DNA from: an uncultured Oscillospiraceae bacterium
Lineage (GTDB): Bacteria; Bacillota; Clostridia; Oscillospirales; Oscillospiraceae
Length of the DNA: 36,529 nucleotides
Direction: 5' to 3'
NCBI GenBank assembly: GCA_934546685.1
Contig: CAKTEB010000017.1
Coordinates: 1-36,529, forward strand
The notes below the pieces were generated by a model, which did no database searches, was not told the origin of the DNA, and worked only from the letters and a program-made list of their open reading frames with translations. Each line of letters opens with the position of its first letter. Within the stretch, counting starts at the first letter, position 1. A program made the position numbers and the translations under genes. Below are positions 15,165-22,151 of the stretch, piece by piece.

Positions 15165-15689
15165 ATGAACACTTTAGACGCCATTTTCACCCGCCGGAGC
15201 ACCCGGAAATTCACCGATCAGCCCATATCCAAAGAGGACCTCCATACCATTCTGGAGGCGGCCATGAGCGGCCCCTGCTGCGTGAACGCCCGGGAGTGGT
15301 CATTTCTTGTGGTGACGGACAAGGAGCAGCTGCGGAAAATGGCCGAGGCCAACGGCCCTGCGGCAGCACCTCTGAAAACCGCCGCCGCGGGGATCCTGGT
15401 CTGCGGAGATCTGGAGCGGGCCTTCCCGCCCGCCAAGGACTATTGGGTTATTGACGGAGCCATTGCGGCCCAGAATATCTGCCTCAGCGCCCAGGAGCTG
15501 GGCATCGGCTCCGTATGGCTGGGCACCTGGCCTCAGATGGAGCGGGTGGAGCGCCAAACGGCCCTGTTCGGTCTGCCGGATACCGTTATCCCTCACTCCG
15601 TCATCGCCCTGGGTTATCCCGAGGGGGAGATCGCCGGGGAAAGAGACAGCCGCTATGAGGAGAACCGGGTCCACTGGGAGAAATGGTGA
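15165..15689 (+). CDS. Nitroreductase-family flavoprotein
   Basis: 174 residues, GGGAGG 7 bases before ATG. FMN-dependent NAD(P)H oxidoreductase of the short nitroreductase type. FTRRSTRKFTDQPISKEDL near the N-terminus carries the Arg-Ser-x-Arg FMN-phosphate contact, SGPCCVNAREWSFLVV is the dimer and flavin segment, and LGIGSVWLGTWPQMERV with VIALGYPEGE is the C-terminal signature. Own promoter, so probably not part of the trp operon. Natural electron acceptor unknown. Confidence 0.9.
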   Translation: MNTLDAIFTRRSTRKFTDQPISKEDLHTILEAAMSGPCCVNAREWSFLVVTDKEQLRKMAEANGPAAAPLKTAAAGILVCGDLERAFPPAKDYWVIDGAIAAQNICLSAQELGIGSVWLGTWPQMERVERQTALFGLPDTVIPHSVIALGYPEGEIAGERDSRYEENRVHWEKW

Positions 15690-15930
15690 GAAAGGCCGGT
15701 TTGTCAAGCCCAAAGCACAAACAGAACATACCGGCATTCTGTGCGGTATTTGATCCAAAGCGGGGCTGAGAAGGCTGCCGAACAGGTCAGATATTGACAG
15801 GACAAATGACACCTTGAAAACCCCTTTTCAAAAGTCTAAAATAATAGCCGTTGAGCTCATGACTGGAGCCGAACCGGCGCAGCAACGGCGCTGCCAGCGG
15901 CAACACGAGAGGGAAGAGGAGTGCGTTTTC
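15690..15930. other. Intergenic leader region without recognised RNA family
   Basis: Contains the promoter at 15814-15842 and an ~85-base leader rich in short complementary segments (for example agccgaaccggcgcagcaacggcgctg). I could not match it to a known riboswitch. GGGGCTGAGA at 15762-15771 recalls the TPP element but the rest of that motif is missing. Confidence 0.4.
15814..15842 (+). promoter_or_regulatory. Candidate promoter of the 54-aa ORF
   Basis: TTGAAA (15814-15819), 17-base spacer, TAAAAT (15837-15842). Confidence 0.55.
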
Positions 15931-16095
15931 ATGGTGAATTTTGAGGAAGCCTACGCAAGCAGAAAGGCGAATATCGAGGAAAGAGCCGCAGACCTGGCAC
16001 GGATGCTGATGCAGCAGGGCAGACAGGAGGACATCCTCCGGGCCGCCCAGGACGTAAAATTCCGGGAGAAGCTGTACCGGGAGATGAAGGGCTGA
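15931..16095 (+). CDS. Small charged helical protein, unknown function
   Basis: 54 residues from ATG 15931, 9 bases after AGAGGAG; an in-frame upstream extension to 15814 would overlap the promoter and is unlikely. The sequence is amphipathic and highly charged (EAYASRKANIEERAADLARM, then RQEDILRAAQDVKFREKLYR), a helical hairpin at most. It vaguely resembles C-terminal tails of Rpn/PD-(D/E)XK transposase-like proteins, which is not enough for a call. It has its own promoter and a strong terminator. Confidence 0.6.
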   Translation: MVNFEEAYASRKANIEERAADLARMLMQQGRQEDILRAAQDVKFREKLYREMKG

Positions 16096-16127
16096 GTTTA
16101 GGTCGGCTATACATCATATAATAGTAA

Positions 16128-16172
16128 CACCGCAATCATTTCTGGGTAGAAGTGATTGCGGTGCTTTTTTCT
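16128..16172 (+). terminator. Intrinsic terminator after the 54-aa ORF
   Basis: CACCGCAATCA (16128-16138) pairs perfectly with TGATTGCGGTG (16153-16163), followed by CTTTTTTCTT. It may also stop the convergent XRE gene, whose side is moderately T-rich. Confidence 0.85.
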
Positions 16173-16193
16173 TATGGGGGACAGAGATAGGCG

Positions 16194-16499
16194 CTACATC
16201 TGCTCGATCAGCGAGAATACTGCCTCCTGCTGCCGTGAACTCAGCCGAGACCACTGCTCCAGCAGCTTCTTTTGGGAAGGTGTCAGTGCCACCCGTTCCT
16301 CACCCTCGTCAAACAGCTGGGACAGGGTGATGCCGAAGGCGGCGCAGATTTTTTCTAGGGACGGCAGTGTGGGGATCATGTTTTTCCGATACCAGGAGGA
16401 AATGGTGGACTGGGGCAGACCGGAGCGCTCTGCCAGCTGGTACTCCGTCCAGCCGCGCTCTTCCCGATATGCAGTGATTGCAGAGAGAATGTCCTTCAT
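16194..16499 (-). CDS. XRE-family transcriptional regulator
   Basis: 101 residues from ATG 16499, with GGAGG 8 bases before it; the open frame extends to 16637 but would cross the divergent promoter. Residues ~5-60 are a Cro/CI helix-turn-helix: AITAYREERGWTEYQLAERS, GLPQSTISSWYRKNMIPTLP (recognition helix), SLEKICAAFGITLSQLF. The ~35-residue tail (ALTPSQKKLLEQWSRLSSRQ) is a helical extension common in small Clostridial XRE proteins. Divergent from the 70-aa ORF, which it probably controls together with itself (inference). Confidence 0.9.
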   Translation of the reverse strand: MKDILSAITAYREERGWTEYQLAERSGLPQSTISSWYRKNMIPTLPSLEKICAAFGITLSQLFDEGEERVALTPSQKKLLEQWSRLSSRQQEAVFSLIEQM

Positions 16500-16551
16500 G
16501 CCCCAAACCTCCATTACTTGTACTTTTCGTAAATTATACTTGGATATGTCG

Positions 16552-16580
16552 TTGCACTTTAATAATTCTTGTCGTATAAT
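16552..16580 (+). promoter_or_regulatory. Candidate promoter of the 70-aa ORF
   Basis: TTGCAC (16552-16557), 17-base spacer, TATAAT (16575-16580). The imperfect palindrome CGTATAATAATTACG overlaps the -10, a possible XRE site. Confidence 0.65.
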
Positions 16581-16622
16581 AATTACGATATACAAAAGTA
16601 TTGCGGATAGGAGGACAAAATA

Positions 16623-16835
16623 GTGGCGGACTATCAAAAAATGTATGGTGTTTTGTGCAGAGCAATCGACAGCGTTATTGACCCGCTGGAACAGATTCCC
16701 TTGGCACGGGAGTCAGCTGGAAAACTGCGGCAGGCCCTGTTGGAGGCGGAGGAGATCTATATTGACACAACGATCAGTCTTCGGGAGGCGAAGGAGCCGC
16801 TGATACTGCCTCAAATGGAGAAAATTCAAGGCTAA
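16623..16835 (+). CDS. Small protein of unknown function, divergent from XRE regulator
   Basis: 70 residues from GTG 16623, with AGGAGG 8 bases before it. Predicted mostly helical (YQKMYGVLCRAIDSVIDPLE, then SAGKLRQALLEAEEIYIDTT); no signal peptide or membrane segment. Not recognised. Its own promoter, GTG start with a good ribosome site and a following terminator support it as a real gene. Small helical partners of this kind are frequent next to XRE genes in Clostridial accessory DNA. Confidence 0.75.
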   Translation: MADYQKMYGVLCRAIDSVIDPLEQIPLARESAGKLRQALLEAEEIYIDTTISLREAKEPLILPQMEKIQG

Positions 16836-16857
16836 CCGCACGATCACGTCATAACCC

Positions 16858-16900
16858 GGGCGAGGGCTGCCGCAGAAAATGCGCGGGCCCTCGCCCTTTT
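16858..16900 (+). terminator. Intrinsic terminator after the 70-aa ORF
   Basis: GGGCGAGGGC (16858-16867) and GCCCTCGCCC (16887-16896), then TTTT. Confidence 0.8.
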
Positions 16901-16904
16901 GCAC

Positions 16905-16933
16905 TTGACATATGTACGAAATCGTACCATAAT
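16905..16933 (+). promoter_or_regulatory. MarR-MATE operon promoter with palindrome in the spacer
   Basis: TTGACA (16905-16910), 17-base spacer, CATAAT (16928-16933). The spacer contains the perfect inverted repeat GTACGA-AA-TCGTAC (16914-16927), placed to exclude polymerase when bound. A related half site (GTATGATTTCGGAC) follows at 16941-16954. Confidence 0.75.
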
Positions 16934-16969
16934 TCCATTTGTATGATTTCGGACAATGGGGGCGACTTA

Positions 16970-17407
16970 ATGGAACAAACGCGGGTGGATATGATCCGCC
17001 GGATCAACTACTTGACCAAGGAGATCGATGGGCTCTATCACCAGGCGGCCTTGAAATTCAAAATGAGTGACGCCGTATCCATCGTACTCTACAACATTTA
17101 CGATATGGGCGAGGACTGCCTGCTCAGCGATATCTACAAGAATACCGGCATCAGCCGCCAGACCGTCAACTCCGCCATCCGCAAGCTGGAGGCCGACGGC
17201 ATTTTGTATTTAGAGCCCTACAGCGGCAGAGCAAAAAAGATCGTTCTGACGGAAAAGGGCCGGGACTATGTGGTGCATACGGCAGCACGGATCTTCGGGG
17301 CGGAGATGGCGGCCCTGGACAGCTGGACCGAGGAGGAGATCCGCACCTATATCACACTCATTGAAAAGGACCTGACGTGTATGCGCCGGGAAATCGACAA
17401 ACTGTAA
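16970..17407 (+). CDS. MarR-family transcriptional regulator
   Basis: 145 residues from ATG 16970; the in-frame ATG at 16943 would be nearly leaderless given the promoter at 16905-16933. The 16970 start has only a GGGGG-type ribosome site 7 bases away. Winged helix: CLLSDIYKNTGISRQTVNSA and IRKLEADGILYLEPYSGRAK (recognition helix and wing), then KKIVLTEKGRDYV. Operon partner of the MATE exporter 18 bases downstream, so it is likely its ligand-relieved repressor; the spacer palindrome is the candidate operator. Confidence 0.9.
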   Translation: MEQTRVDMIRRINYLTKEIDGLYHQAALKFKMSDAVSIVLYNIYDMGEDCLLSDIYKNTGISRQTVNSAIRKLEADGILYLEPYSGRAKKIVLTEKGRDYVVHTAARIFGAEMAALDSWTEEEIRTYITLIEKDLTCMRREIDKL

Positions 17408-17425
17408 TTCTAATAAGGAGTATTT

Positions 17426-18760
17426 ATGCAGATCCAACTTTCTGAGCATTTTGGTTATAAAAAGCTCATTCGATTTACACTGCCCACCATCGCCATGATG
17501 ATCGTCACGTCCATATATAGCATTGTGGACGGCTTTTTCGTGTCCAACTTCGCGGGAAAGACGCCCTTTGCGGCCATCAACCTGATTTTCCCGCCGCTGA
17601 TGATCCTGGGTATCGTGGGCTTTATGTTCGGCACCGGCGGCACGGCCCTGGTGGCGGCTACCTATGGCGCGGGGGACAAGGAAAAGGCAAATCGGTATTT
17701 TTCTCTGCTGGTGTATACGGCCTTCATCGTGGGCGTGGTGTTTGCGCTCCTGGGTCTCCCGCTGATCCGCCCTGTGGCAAAGCTGCTGGGGGCAGAGGGC
17801 GAGCTGCTGAAATACTGCGTGATTTATGCCCGAATCGTCATAGTGGCGTTGCCCTTCTATATGCTCCAGGTGATGTTCCAGAGCTTCTTTGTGGCGGCGG
17901 AAAAGCCCCGGCTGGGCCTGGGGGTCACGATCCTGTCCGGCCTTACCAATATGGTGCTGGACGCGGTTCTGGTACTGCTGCTGCCCCAGGAGCATAAGCT
18001 GGCCGGTGCGGCCGTTGCCACGGCATTGGCCCAGGTAGTGGGCGGCGCGATCCCGCTAATCTACTTCTTCCGGAAGAACAGCAGCTTCCTGCGGCTGGGC
18101 AAGACTCGGTTCGACGGCGGCGCGCTGGGAAAGGCCTGCGTCAACGGTGCATCGGAGTTCATGAGCAATATCTCCATGAGCATTGTGGGCATGCTCTACA
18201 ACGCCCAGCTCATGAGGCTGGCCGGGGAGGACGGCCTTGCGGCCTACGGTGTGATGATGTATGTGAGCATGATCTTCGCCTCCACCTTCGTGGGCTACTG
18301 TGTGGGCGTGTCGCCCATCGTCAGCTACCACTTCGGCGCGGAGCATCCCCAGGAGCTTCAGGGACTGCTGCGGAAAAGCCTGGTGATCACCGGCGTGTTC
18401 GGCGTGACCATGACCCTGGCGGCGGAGCTGCTGGCCCATCCCCTGGCGGCCTTCTTCGTGGGCTATGATCAGGCGCTGCTGGATATGACGGTCTGCGGCT
18501 TCCGGATCTTCTCACTGTCCTTCCTGTTCATGGGCTTCGGCATCTTCTCCTCCAGCTTCTTTACGGCCCTCAATGACGGCGTGACCTCGGCCATTGTCTC
18601 CTTCCTGAGAACCCTGGTGTTCCAGTGCGCGGCGATTCTGCTGCTGCCGCTGATCTGGGGCTTAGACGGCGTGTGGATCGCCGTGGTGGCCGCGGAGGTG
18701 CTGTCTATGATCGTGGGTGTGGCGTTCCTGCTGGCAAAGCGGAAGAAATATCATTACTGA
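17426..18760 (+). CDS. MATE-family multidrug/sodium antiporter
   Basis: 444 residues, 12 predicted membrane helices in two halves, AAGGAG 7 bases before ATG. It belongs to the MepA/DinF side of the family: N-terminal FTLPTIAMMIVTSIYSIVDG, FGTGGTALVAATYGAGDKEK at the end of helix 2, and GYCVGVSPIVSYHFGAEHPQ as the matching segment of the second half. Exports cationic or hydrophobic compounds against sodium or proton entry. Substrate unknown. It is regulated with the upstream MarR gene. Confidence 0.93.
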   Translation: MQIQLSEHFGYKKLIRFTLPTIAMMIVTSIYSIVDGFFVSNFAGKTPFAAINLIFPPLMILGIVGFMFGTGGTALVAATYGAGDKEKANRYFSLLVYTAFIVGVVFALLGLPLIRPVAKLLGAEGELLKYCVIYARIVIVALPFYMLQVMFQSFFVAAEKPRLGLGVTILSGLTNMVLDAVLVLLLPQEHKLAGAAVATALAQVVGGAIPLIYFFRKNSSFLRLGKTRFDGGALGKACVNGASEFMSNISMSIVGMLYNAQLMRLAGEDGLAAYGVMMYVSMIFASTFVGYCVGVSPIVSYHFGAEHPQELQGLLRKSLVITGVFGVTMTLAAELLAHPLAAFFVGYDQALLDMTVCGFRIFSLSFLFMGFGIFSSSFFTALNDGVTSAIVSFLRTLVFQCAAILLLPLIWGLDGVWIAVVAAEVLSMIVGVAFLLAKRKKYHY

Positions 18761-18795
18761 TTTGTGCGCAGCCGCCTCTGGTCCCTTTTTTGTGC

Positions 18796-18824
18796 TTGCG
18801 GAGAGCGAGGCCCATTGCTATAAT
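18796..18824 (+). promoter_or_regulatory. Candidate promoter of the 76-aa membrane protein
   Basis: TTGCGG (18796-18801), 17-base spacer, TATAAT (18819-18824). Confidence 0.6.
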
Positions 18825-18860
18825 CGTAGAAGACGATCCATACAAAAGGAGAGCTGTATC

Positions 18861-19091
18861 ATGAAGAGAGTATTGATCGGCGGATTCTTTGCCCTGATCG
18901 GCAGCATCTGGACTCTGGCGGTGGCTGTGGCAGCCGGGAATCATTTGACCTCCGCCTGGGCAACGCCTCCGGGCCGCTTTCTGACTACGGTGGCTGAAAT
19001 GGAGCTGACACCCTTTTTCGTACTCGCTGTGTTTTTCCTGTCACTGGGCGTGGTACTTCTGCTGATCGAGCTGGTTCGGAAGGAGCGATGA
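18861..19091 (+). CDS. Small two-helix membrane protein
   Basis: 76 residues, AAAGGAGAG about 8-10 bases before ATG. Two hydrophobic helices (VLIGGFFALIGSIWTLAVAV and TPFFVLAVFFLSLGVVLLLI) joined by a ~25-residue loop, ending in RKER, giving a hairpin with both ends inside. It has its own promoter, so it is not simply the end of the MATE operon. Not assigned to a family. Confidence 0.75.
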   Translation: MKRVLIGGFFALIGSIWTLAVAVAAGNHLTSAWATPPGRFLTTVAEMELTPFFVLAVFFLSLGVVLLLIELVRKER

Positions 19092-19265
19092 GTGCCAAAA
19101 CGGCCTCCAAACCCCGATGGTTCTATAACATTATGATGATCTTTGTAACATAATTCACAAAAACTACCGGCAGATTTCTCGAAAATTCCTGAGGGGAAAT
19201 ATGCAGTGAGCATATTGTTTTTTCCAAGAATCTACGGTAAAATATTGGTGTTGATTTCATAAGGG

Positions 19266-19323
19266 CTGCACCCCAACAAACGGCTAGGCAATGCTGAGCT
19301 GTGGTTGGGGTGCAGTTCTTTTT
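19266..19323 (+). terminator. Intrinsic terminator
   Basis: CTGCACCCCAAC (19266-19277) pairs perfectly with GTTGGGGTGCAG (19304-19315), followed by TTCTTTTT. The loop is 26 bases. Confidence 0.85.
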
Positions 19324-19328
19324 ACGCC

Positions 19329-19390
19329 AGCTGCGGAGCCCTTGACATTCTGATGCTCCGCAGCTATAATGGAAACAGATGTTGCGCAAC
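19329..19390 (+). promoter_or_regulatory. TetR-ABC operon promoter with two inverted repeats
   Basis: TTGACA (19342-19347), 17-base spacer, TATAAT (19365-19370). AGCTGCGGAGC (19329-19339) and GCTCCGCAGCT (19355-19365) are perfect inverted arms around the -35. The palindrome GTTGCGCAAC (19381-19390) lies just downstream of the expected transcription start. Either may be the TetR operator. Confidence 0.75.
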
Positions 19391-19411
19391 GTGCGTTTTA
19401 GGAGGGATCGT

Positions 19412-19990
19412 ATGCCGCCAAAATCGAAATTCACCAGGGAAGAGGTCATTGCCGCGGCACTGACCATTACCCGGCAGCACGGGCCCCAGGCCCTGACCGC
19501 CAGAGCCCTGGCAGCGGAGCTGGGCAGCTCTGCAAAGCCCATTTTCGGGCTTTTTCAGAATATGGAGGAGGTCCAGCAGGCGGTGCTGGCCGCCGCGGAT
19601 CTGGAATACCAGAGCTATCTGCAAGCGGACATGGCCAGTGGGAAGTACCCGCCCTACAAGGCCAGCGGCATGGCCTATATCCGCTTTGCCCGGCAGGAGC
19701 GGGAGCTGTTCCGGCTGCTGTTCATGCGGGATCGCACCGGGGAGACCATAGCGGAGGATCGAGATTCCATCCGCCCCCTGATCCAGCTGATCCAAAGGAA
19801 CTGCAGCGTTACCGAGGAGGAGGCCTACCGGTTCCATCTGGAGATGTGGGTCTACGTCCACGGCATCGCCACCATGGTGGCCACGGGGTATCTCGACTGG
19901 CAGGAGGACTTTATCAGTGAGACTCTGTCAGACGTCTATCAGGGCCTCCGATACCGATATGGGGAGGGAAAAGGACATGCTGGCCATTGA
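19412..19990 (+). CDS. TetR-family transcriptional regulator
   Basis: 192 residues from ATG 19412 with AGGAGG about 7 bases before it; an upstream in-frame ATG (19379) lies at the transcription start and is rejected. The helix-turn-helix is at residues ~9-55: FTREEVIAAALTITRQHG, then ALTARALAAELGSSAKPIFG and LFQNMEEVQQAV. The C-terminal ligand domain carries WVYVHGIATMVATGYLDW, as in the WHG-type TetR group. It overlaps the ABC ATPase by 14 bases, so it is the likely local repressor of the transporter. Confidence 0.92.
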   Translation: MPPKSKFTREEVIAAALTITRQHGPQALTARALAAELGSSAKPIFGLFQNMEEVQQAVLAAADLEYQSYLQADMASGKYPPYKASGMAYIRFARQERELFRLLFMRDRTGETIAEDRDSIRPLIQLIQRNCSVTEEEAYRFHLEMWVYVHGIATMVATGYLDWQEDFISETLSDVYQGLRYRYGEGKGHAGH

Positions 19991-20705
19991 AACAGAACAG
20001 CTCAGAAAGGAATACCCGGACACGGTGGCCGTGGAGGGCCTGAACCTGGAGGTCCGGCAGGGGGAGCTCTTTGCACTGCTGGGGGTCAACGGCGCGGGCA
20101 AGACCACCACCATCAAGATGCTCTCCGGCCTCACCAGCCCCACCTCTGGGGACGCAAGGCTGGAGGGGCACAGCGTTTTGACCCAGCTCCGGGAGGTCAA
20201 GGAGATCATCGGCGTATCACCCCAGGAGACTGCCGTGGCCCAGAACCTGACCGTAAAGGAAAATCTGGAGCTCATGTGCGGCGTCCATGGGATCCCAAAG
20301 GACAAGGGCCGGGAGAAGGTGGCGGAGCTGTCCGGGCAGCTGGGCCTGGATCCGGTGATGAAGCGGCGGGCCGGAAAGCTCTCCGGGGGCTGGCAGCGGC
20401 GGCTGAGCATCGCCATGGCATTGGTCAGCACGCCGAAAGTCCTGTTCCTGGATGAGCCCACCCTGGGCCTGGATGTGCTGGCACGCAGTGAGCTGTGGGA
20501 CTGCATCCGGGCGATGAAGGGCCGGATCACCGTGGTGCTGACCACGCACTATATGGAGGAGGCCGAGGCCCTGGCGGACCGGATCGGCATCATGAAGGAC
20601 GGGAGACTCCTGGTGGTGGGCACAGCACAGGACCTCAAGGAACAGACCGAAACAGAGCGGCTGGAGGACGCCTTTGTGACCATTGTAAAGGGGGCGGCGA
20701 GATGA
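19977..20705 (+). CDS. ABC transporter ATP-binding protein
   Basis: 242 residues from ATG 19977 (GGGAGG 9 bases upstream). Complete ABC ATPase: Walker A GVNGAGKTTT, Q-loop GVSPQETAVAQNLTVKENL, signature LSGGWQRRLSIAMAL, Walker B VLFLDEPTLGLD and H-loop VVLTTHYMEEAEALADR. It belongs to the drug/ABC-2 exporter class and overlaps its permease by 4 bases. With one ATPase and one six-helix permease the transporter is probably a dimer of each. Confidence 0.95.
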   Translation: MLAIETEQLRKEYPDTVAVEGLNLEVRQGELFALLGVNGAGKTTTIKMLSGLTSPTSGDARLEGHSVLTQLREVKEIIGVSPQETAVAQNLTVKENLELMCGVHGIPKDKGREKVAELSGQLGLDPVMKRRAGKLSGGWQRRLSIAMALVSTPKVLFLDEPTLGLDVLARSELWDCIRAMKGRITVVLTTHYMEEAEALADRIGIMKDGRLLVVGTAQDLKEQTETERLEDAFVTIVKGAAR

Positions 20706-21433
20706 GATTTCTGAGCTTTTCTGGCCGGACGGCCAAGGAGATTTTGCGGGATCCCCTGAATCTGGGGTTCGGCATTGGATTCCCAGTGGTTCTTTTATTG
20801 CTGCTGTCGGCGATCCAGGCCAACGTCCCGGTGAGCCTCTTTGAGATCGGACAGCTGGCACCGGGCATTGCGGTGTTTGGACTGGCATTCCTGACGCTGT
20901 TCTCCGCCACCCTGGTGGCAAGAGACCGGGAGAGCGCCTTTCTCGCGCGGCTGTATACCACGCCGCTGACCGCTGGGGACTTCATCCTGGGGTATCTGCT
21001 GCCCATTCTGCCCATTGCGGTGCTGCAAAGCCTCATCTGCTATGCTGTGGCACTGATTTTGGGATTAAAGCTTACGCCGAATCTGCTGTGGGCGGTACTG
21101 CTGATCCTACCCATCTCTCTGCTGTTCATCTCCGTGGGGCTGCTCTGCGGCAGTGTGATGAATGTAAGACAGGTGGGAGGCGTCTGCGGGGCGCTGTTTA
21201 CAAATCTGACGGCCTGGCTCTCCGGCACCTGGTTCGACCTGGAGCTGGTGGGCGGCGCCTTCAAGAAAATCGCCTATGGGCTGCCCTTTGTTCACGCGGT
21301 GGAGCTGGAGCGGGCAGTATTGCGCAGCGGCTATGGGGATATCCTGCCGCATCTTGCCTGGGTGCTGGGGTATGCCGTGGTGCTCACGGTGCTGGCGGTG
21401 GTGCTGTTCCTGCGGCAGATGCGGCGGCAGTAG
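20702..21433 (+). CDS. ABC-2 type transporter permease
   Basis: 243 residues. An N-terminal cytoplasmic segment (FSGRTAKEILRDPLNLGFGI) is followed by about six membrane helices, with the family's VARDRESAFLARLYTTPLTA elbow between helices 2 and 3 and a large loop near GTWFDLELVGGAFKKIAYGL. ATGA overlap with the ATPase gene. Likely exporter of lipid, drug or peptide. Last gene of the TetR operon. Confidence 0.93.
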   Translation: MRFLSFSGRTAKEILRDPLNLGFGIGFPVVLLLLLSAIQANVPVSLFEIGQLAPGIAVFGLAFLTLFSATLVARDRESAFLARLYTTPLTAGDFILGYLLPILPIAVLQSLICYAVALILGLKLTPNLLWAVLLILPISLLFISVGLLCGSVMNVRQVGGVCGALFTNLTAWLSGTWFDLELVGGAFKKIAYGLPFVHAVELERAVLRSGYGDILPHLAWVLGYAVVLTVLAVVLFLRQMRRQ

Positions 21434-21589
21434 GATTGCCAGCTCAGGCACGGCCTGCGACATACAAAAACTGGTGTTGACACCCTGGCAATCCGCCTGT
21501 CAATTTCATAAAGGGAAGCCCGAAGTCTCTGGCACATTGAAGTGTCCCCTGTCAAGTAGACAGTGAAAAAACAAAAAATAGTTTGTTGG

Positions 21590-21623
21590 AGATGGTCTCT
21601 GCATTGGCAGAGACCATCTTTTT
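21590..21623 (+). terminator. Hairpin at the IS end
   Basis: AGATGGTCTCTGC (21590-21602), loop ATTG, GCAGAGACCATCT (21607-21619), then TTTT. It reads as a plus-strand terminator facing into the IS remnant. Confidence 0.75.
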
Positions 21624-21885
21624 ATGCAGCAGCGTGAAACTCCATAGGTGTCATGCAGCGAAGGCGCTTCTGGTAGCGCTTGGTATTATAGAAATGGATA
21701 TATTCTTCGATGGCGGAAGTCAGTGTCTGCTCGCTAGAAAATTTTCTCAAATAGTACATCTCGGATTTCAGGATTCCCCAGAATCCTTCCATCGGACCAT
21801 TGTCAATACACCGTCCAACTCTGGACATACTCTGCACCATCTTTGCGGCGTCCAGCTTTGCCCGAAAGTGCTTACTTGTATACGA
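21622..21885 (-). pseudogene. IS3-family transposase, C-terminal fragment
   Basis: The in-frame minus-strand reading YTSKHFRAKLDAAK, MVQSMSRVGRCIDNGP, MEGFWGILKSEMYYLRKF and IEEYIHFYNTKRYQKRL matches the end of the DDE integrase core of IS3/IS150-type OrfB, including the last catalytic Glu in the GPMEGFWGILKSE segment and the final MTPMEFHAAA. The two catalytic Asp residues and the helix-turn-helix part are absent. It is about 85 residues of a protein that should have ~280, so it is inactive. ATG 21840 is only an internal Met. Confidence 0.85.
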
Positions 21886-21911
21886 TATCTGTAGTATTAA
21901 TCAGGTATAGT

Positions 21912-21944
21912 AAAGCCTACCAGACATGAAATCTGGTAGGCTTT
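21912..21944. terminator. Long symmetrical hairpin upstream of the polysaccharide locus
   Basis: AAAGCCTACCAGA (21912-21924), loop CATGAAA (21925-21931), TCTGGTAGGCTTT (21932-21944): 13 perfect pairs with A and T ends, a shape usual for bidirectional terminators. It insulates the locus from upstream transcription. Confidence 0.75.
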
Positions 21945-21991
21945 GCTGTACCTGTTATTCTTTTCTCTTGCGATATTTAGCTTGTTGCATA

Positions 21992-22020
21992 TTGCAATAA
22001 CTATAAAACTATAGTATAAT
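21992..22020 (+). promoter_or_regulatory. Promoter of the surface-polysaccharide locus
   Basis: TTGCAA (21992-21997), 17-base spacer, TATAAT (22015-22020). It gives a leader of about 125 bases before the aminotransferase start at 22152. Confidence 0.75.
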
Positions 22021-22151
22021 TGCCTCGCGCAAGCAAAAAGGAAAATAGTGTCGAAAAGGAAATTTTGCACCAAAAGTCGTTTTCTTACAATGAAATTTGG
22101 CGTTTCCTTTATTGCCTTGCGGGATGTTTGACTGAATCGAGGACGACATAT

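Larger units (their letters stand above)
19092..19411. other. 320-base intergenic stretch with terminator and TetR promoter
   Basis: Holds a weak promoter-like pair TTGTTT-17-TAAAAT (19215-19243), the terminator hairpin at 19266-19323 and the TetR promoter. No ORF with a ribosome site was seen. A short RNA from about 19250 to 19323 is possible but unproven. Confidence 0.5.
21543..21900 (-). mobile_element. Truncated IS3-family insertion sequence
   Basis: TGTCCCCTGTCAAGTAGACA at 21543-21562 resembles the terminal repeat of Clostridial IS3-type elements, and the transposase C-terminus lies directly inside it. The other end and most of the transposase are missing to the right of about 21890, where unrelated hairpin and promoter sequence begins. 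Confidence 0.7.
21434..22151. other. Stretch with IS3 remnant, hairpins and the locus promoter
   Basis: No intact gene. From left to right: 110 bases after the permease with nothing clear, an IS end-like sequence at 21543, a hairpin at 21590-21623, the transposase remnant, a second hairpin at 21912-21944, the promoter at 21992-22020 and a ~125-base leader to the aminotransferase. Confidence 0.7.

Noticed and set aside
15762..15825. TPP riboswitch suggested by GGGGCTGAGA and CACCTTGAA
   Set aside because: The second conserved half (CTGATCTGG ... AGGGAA) is absent and the promoter at 15814 lies inside the supposed element.
21622..21840. Independent small gene starting at ATG 21840
   Set aside because: The frame continues upstream with transposase sequence (YTSKHFRAKLDAAK), so the ATG is an internal Met of a broken IS gene.
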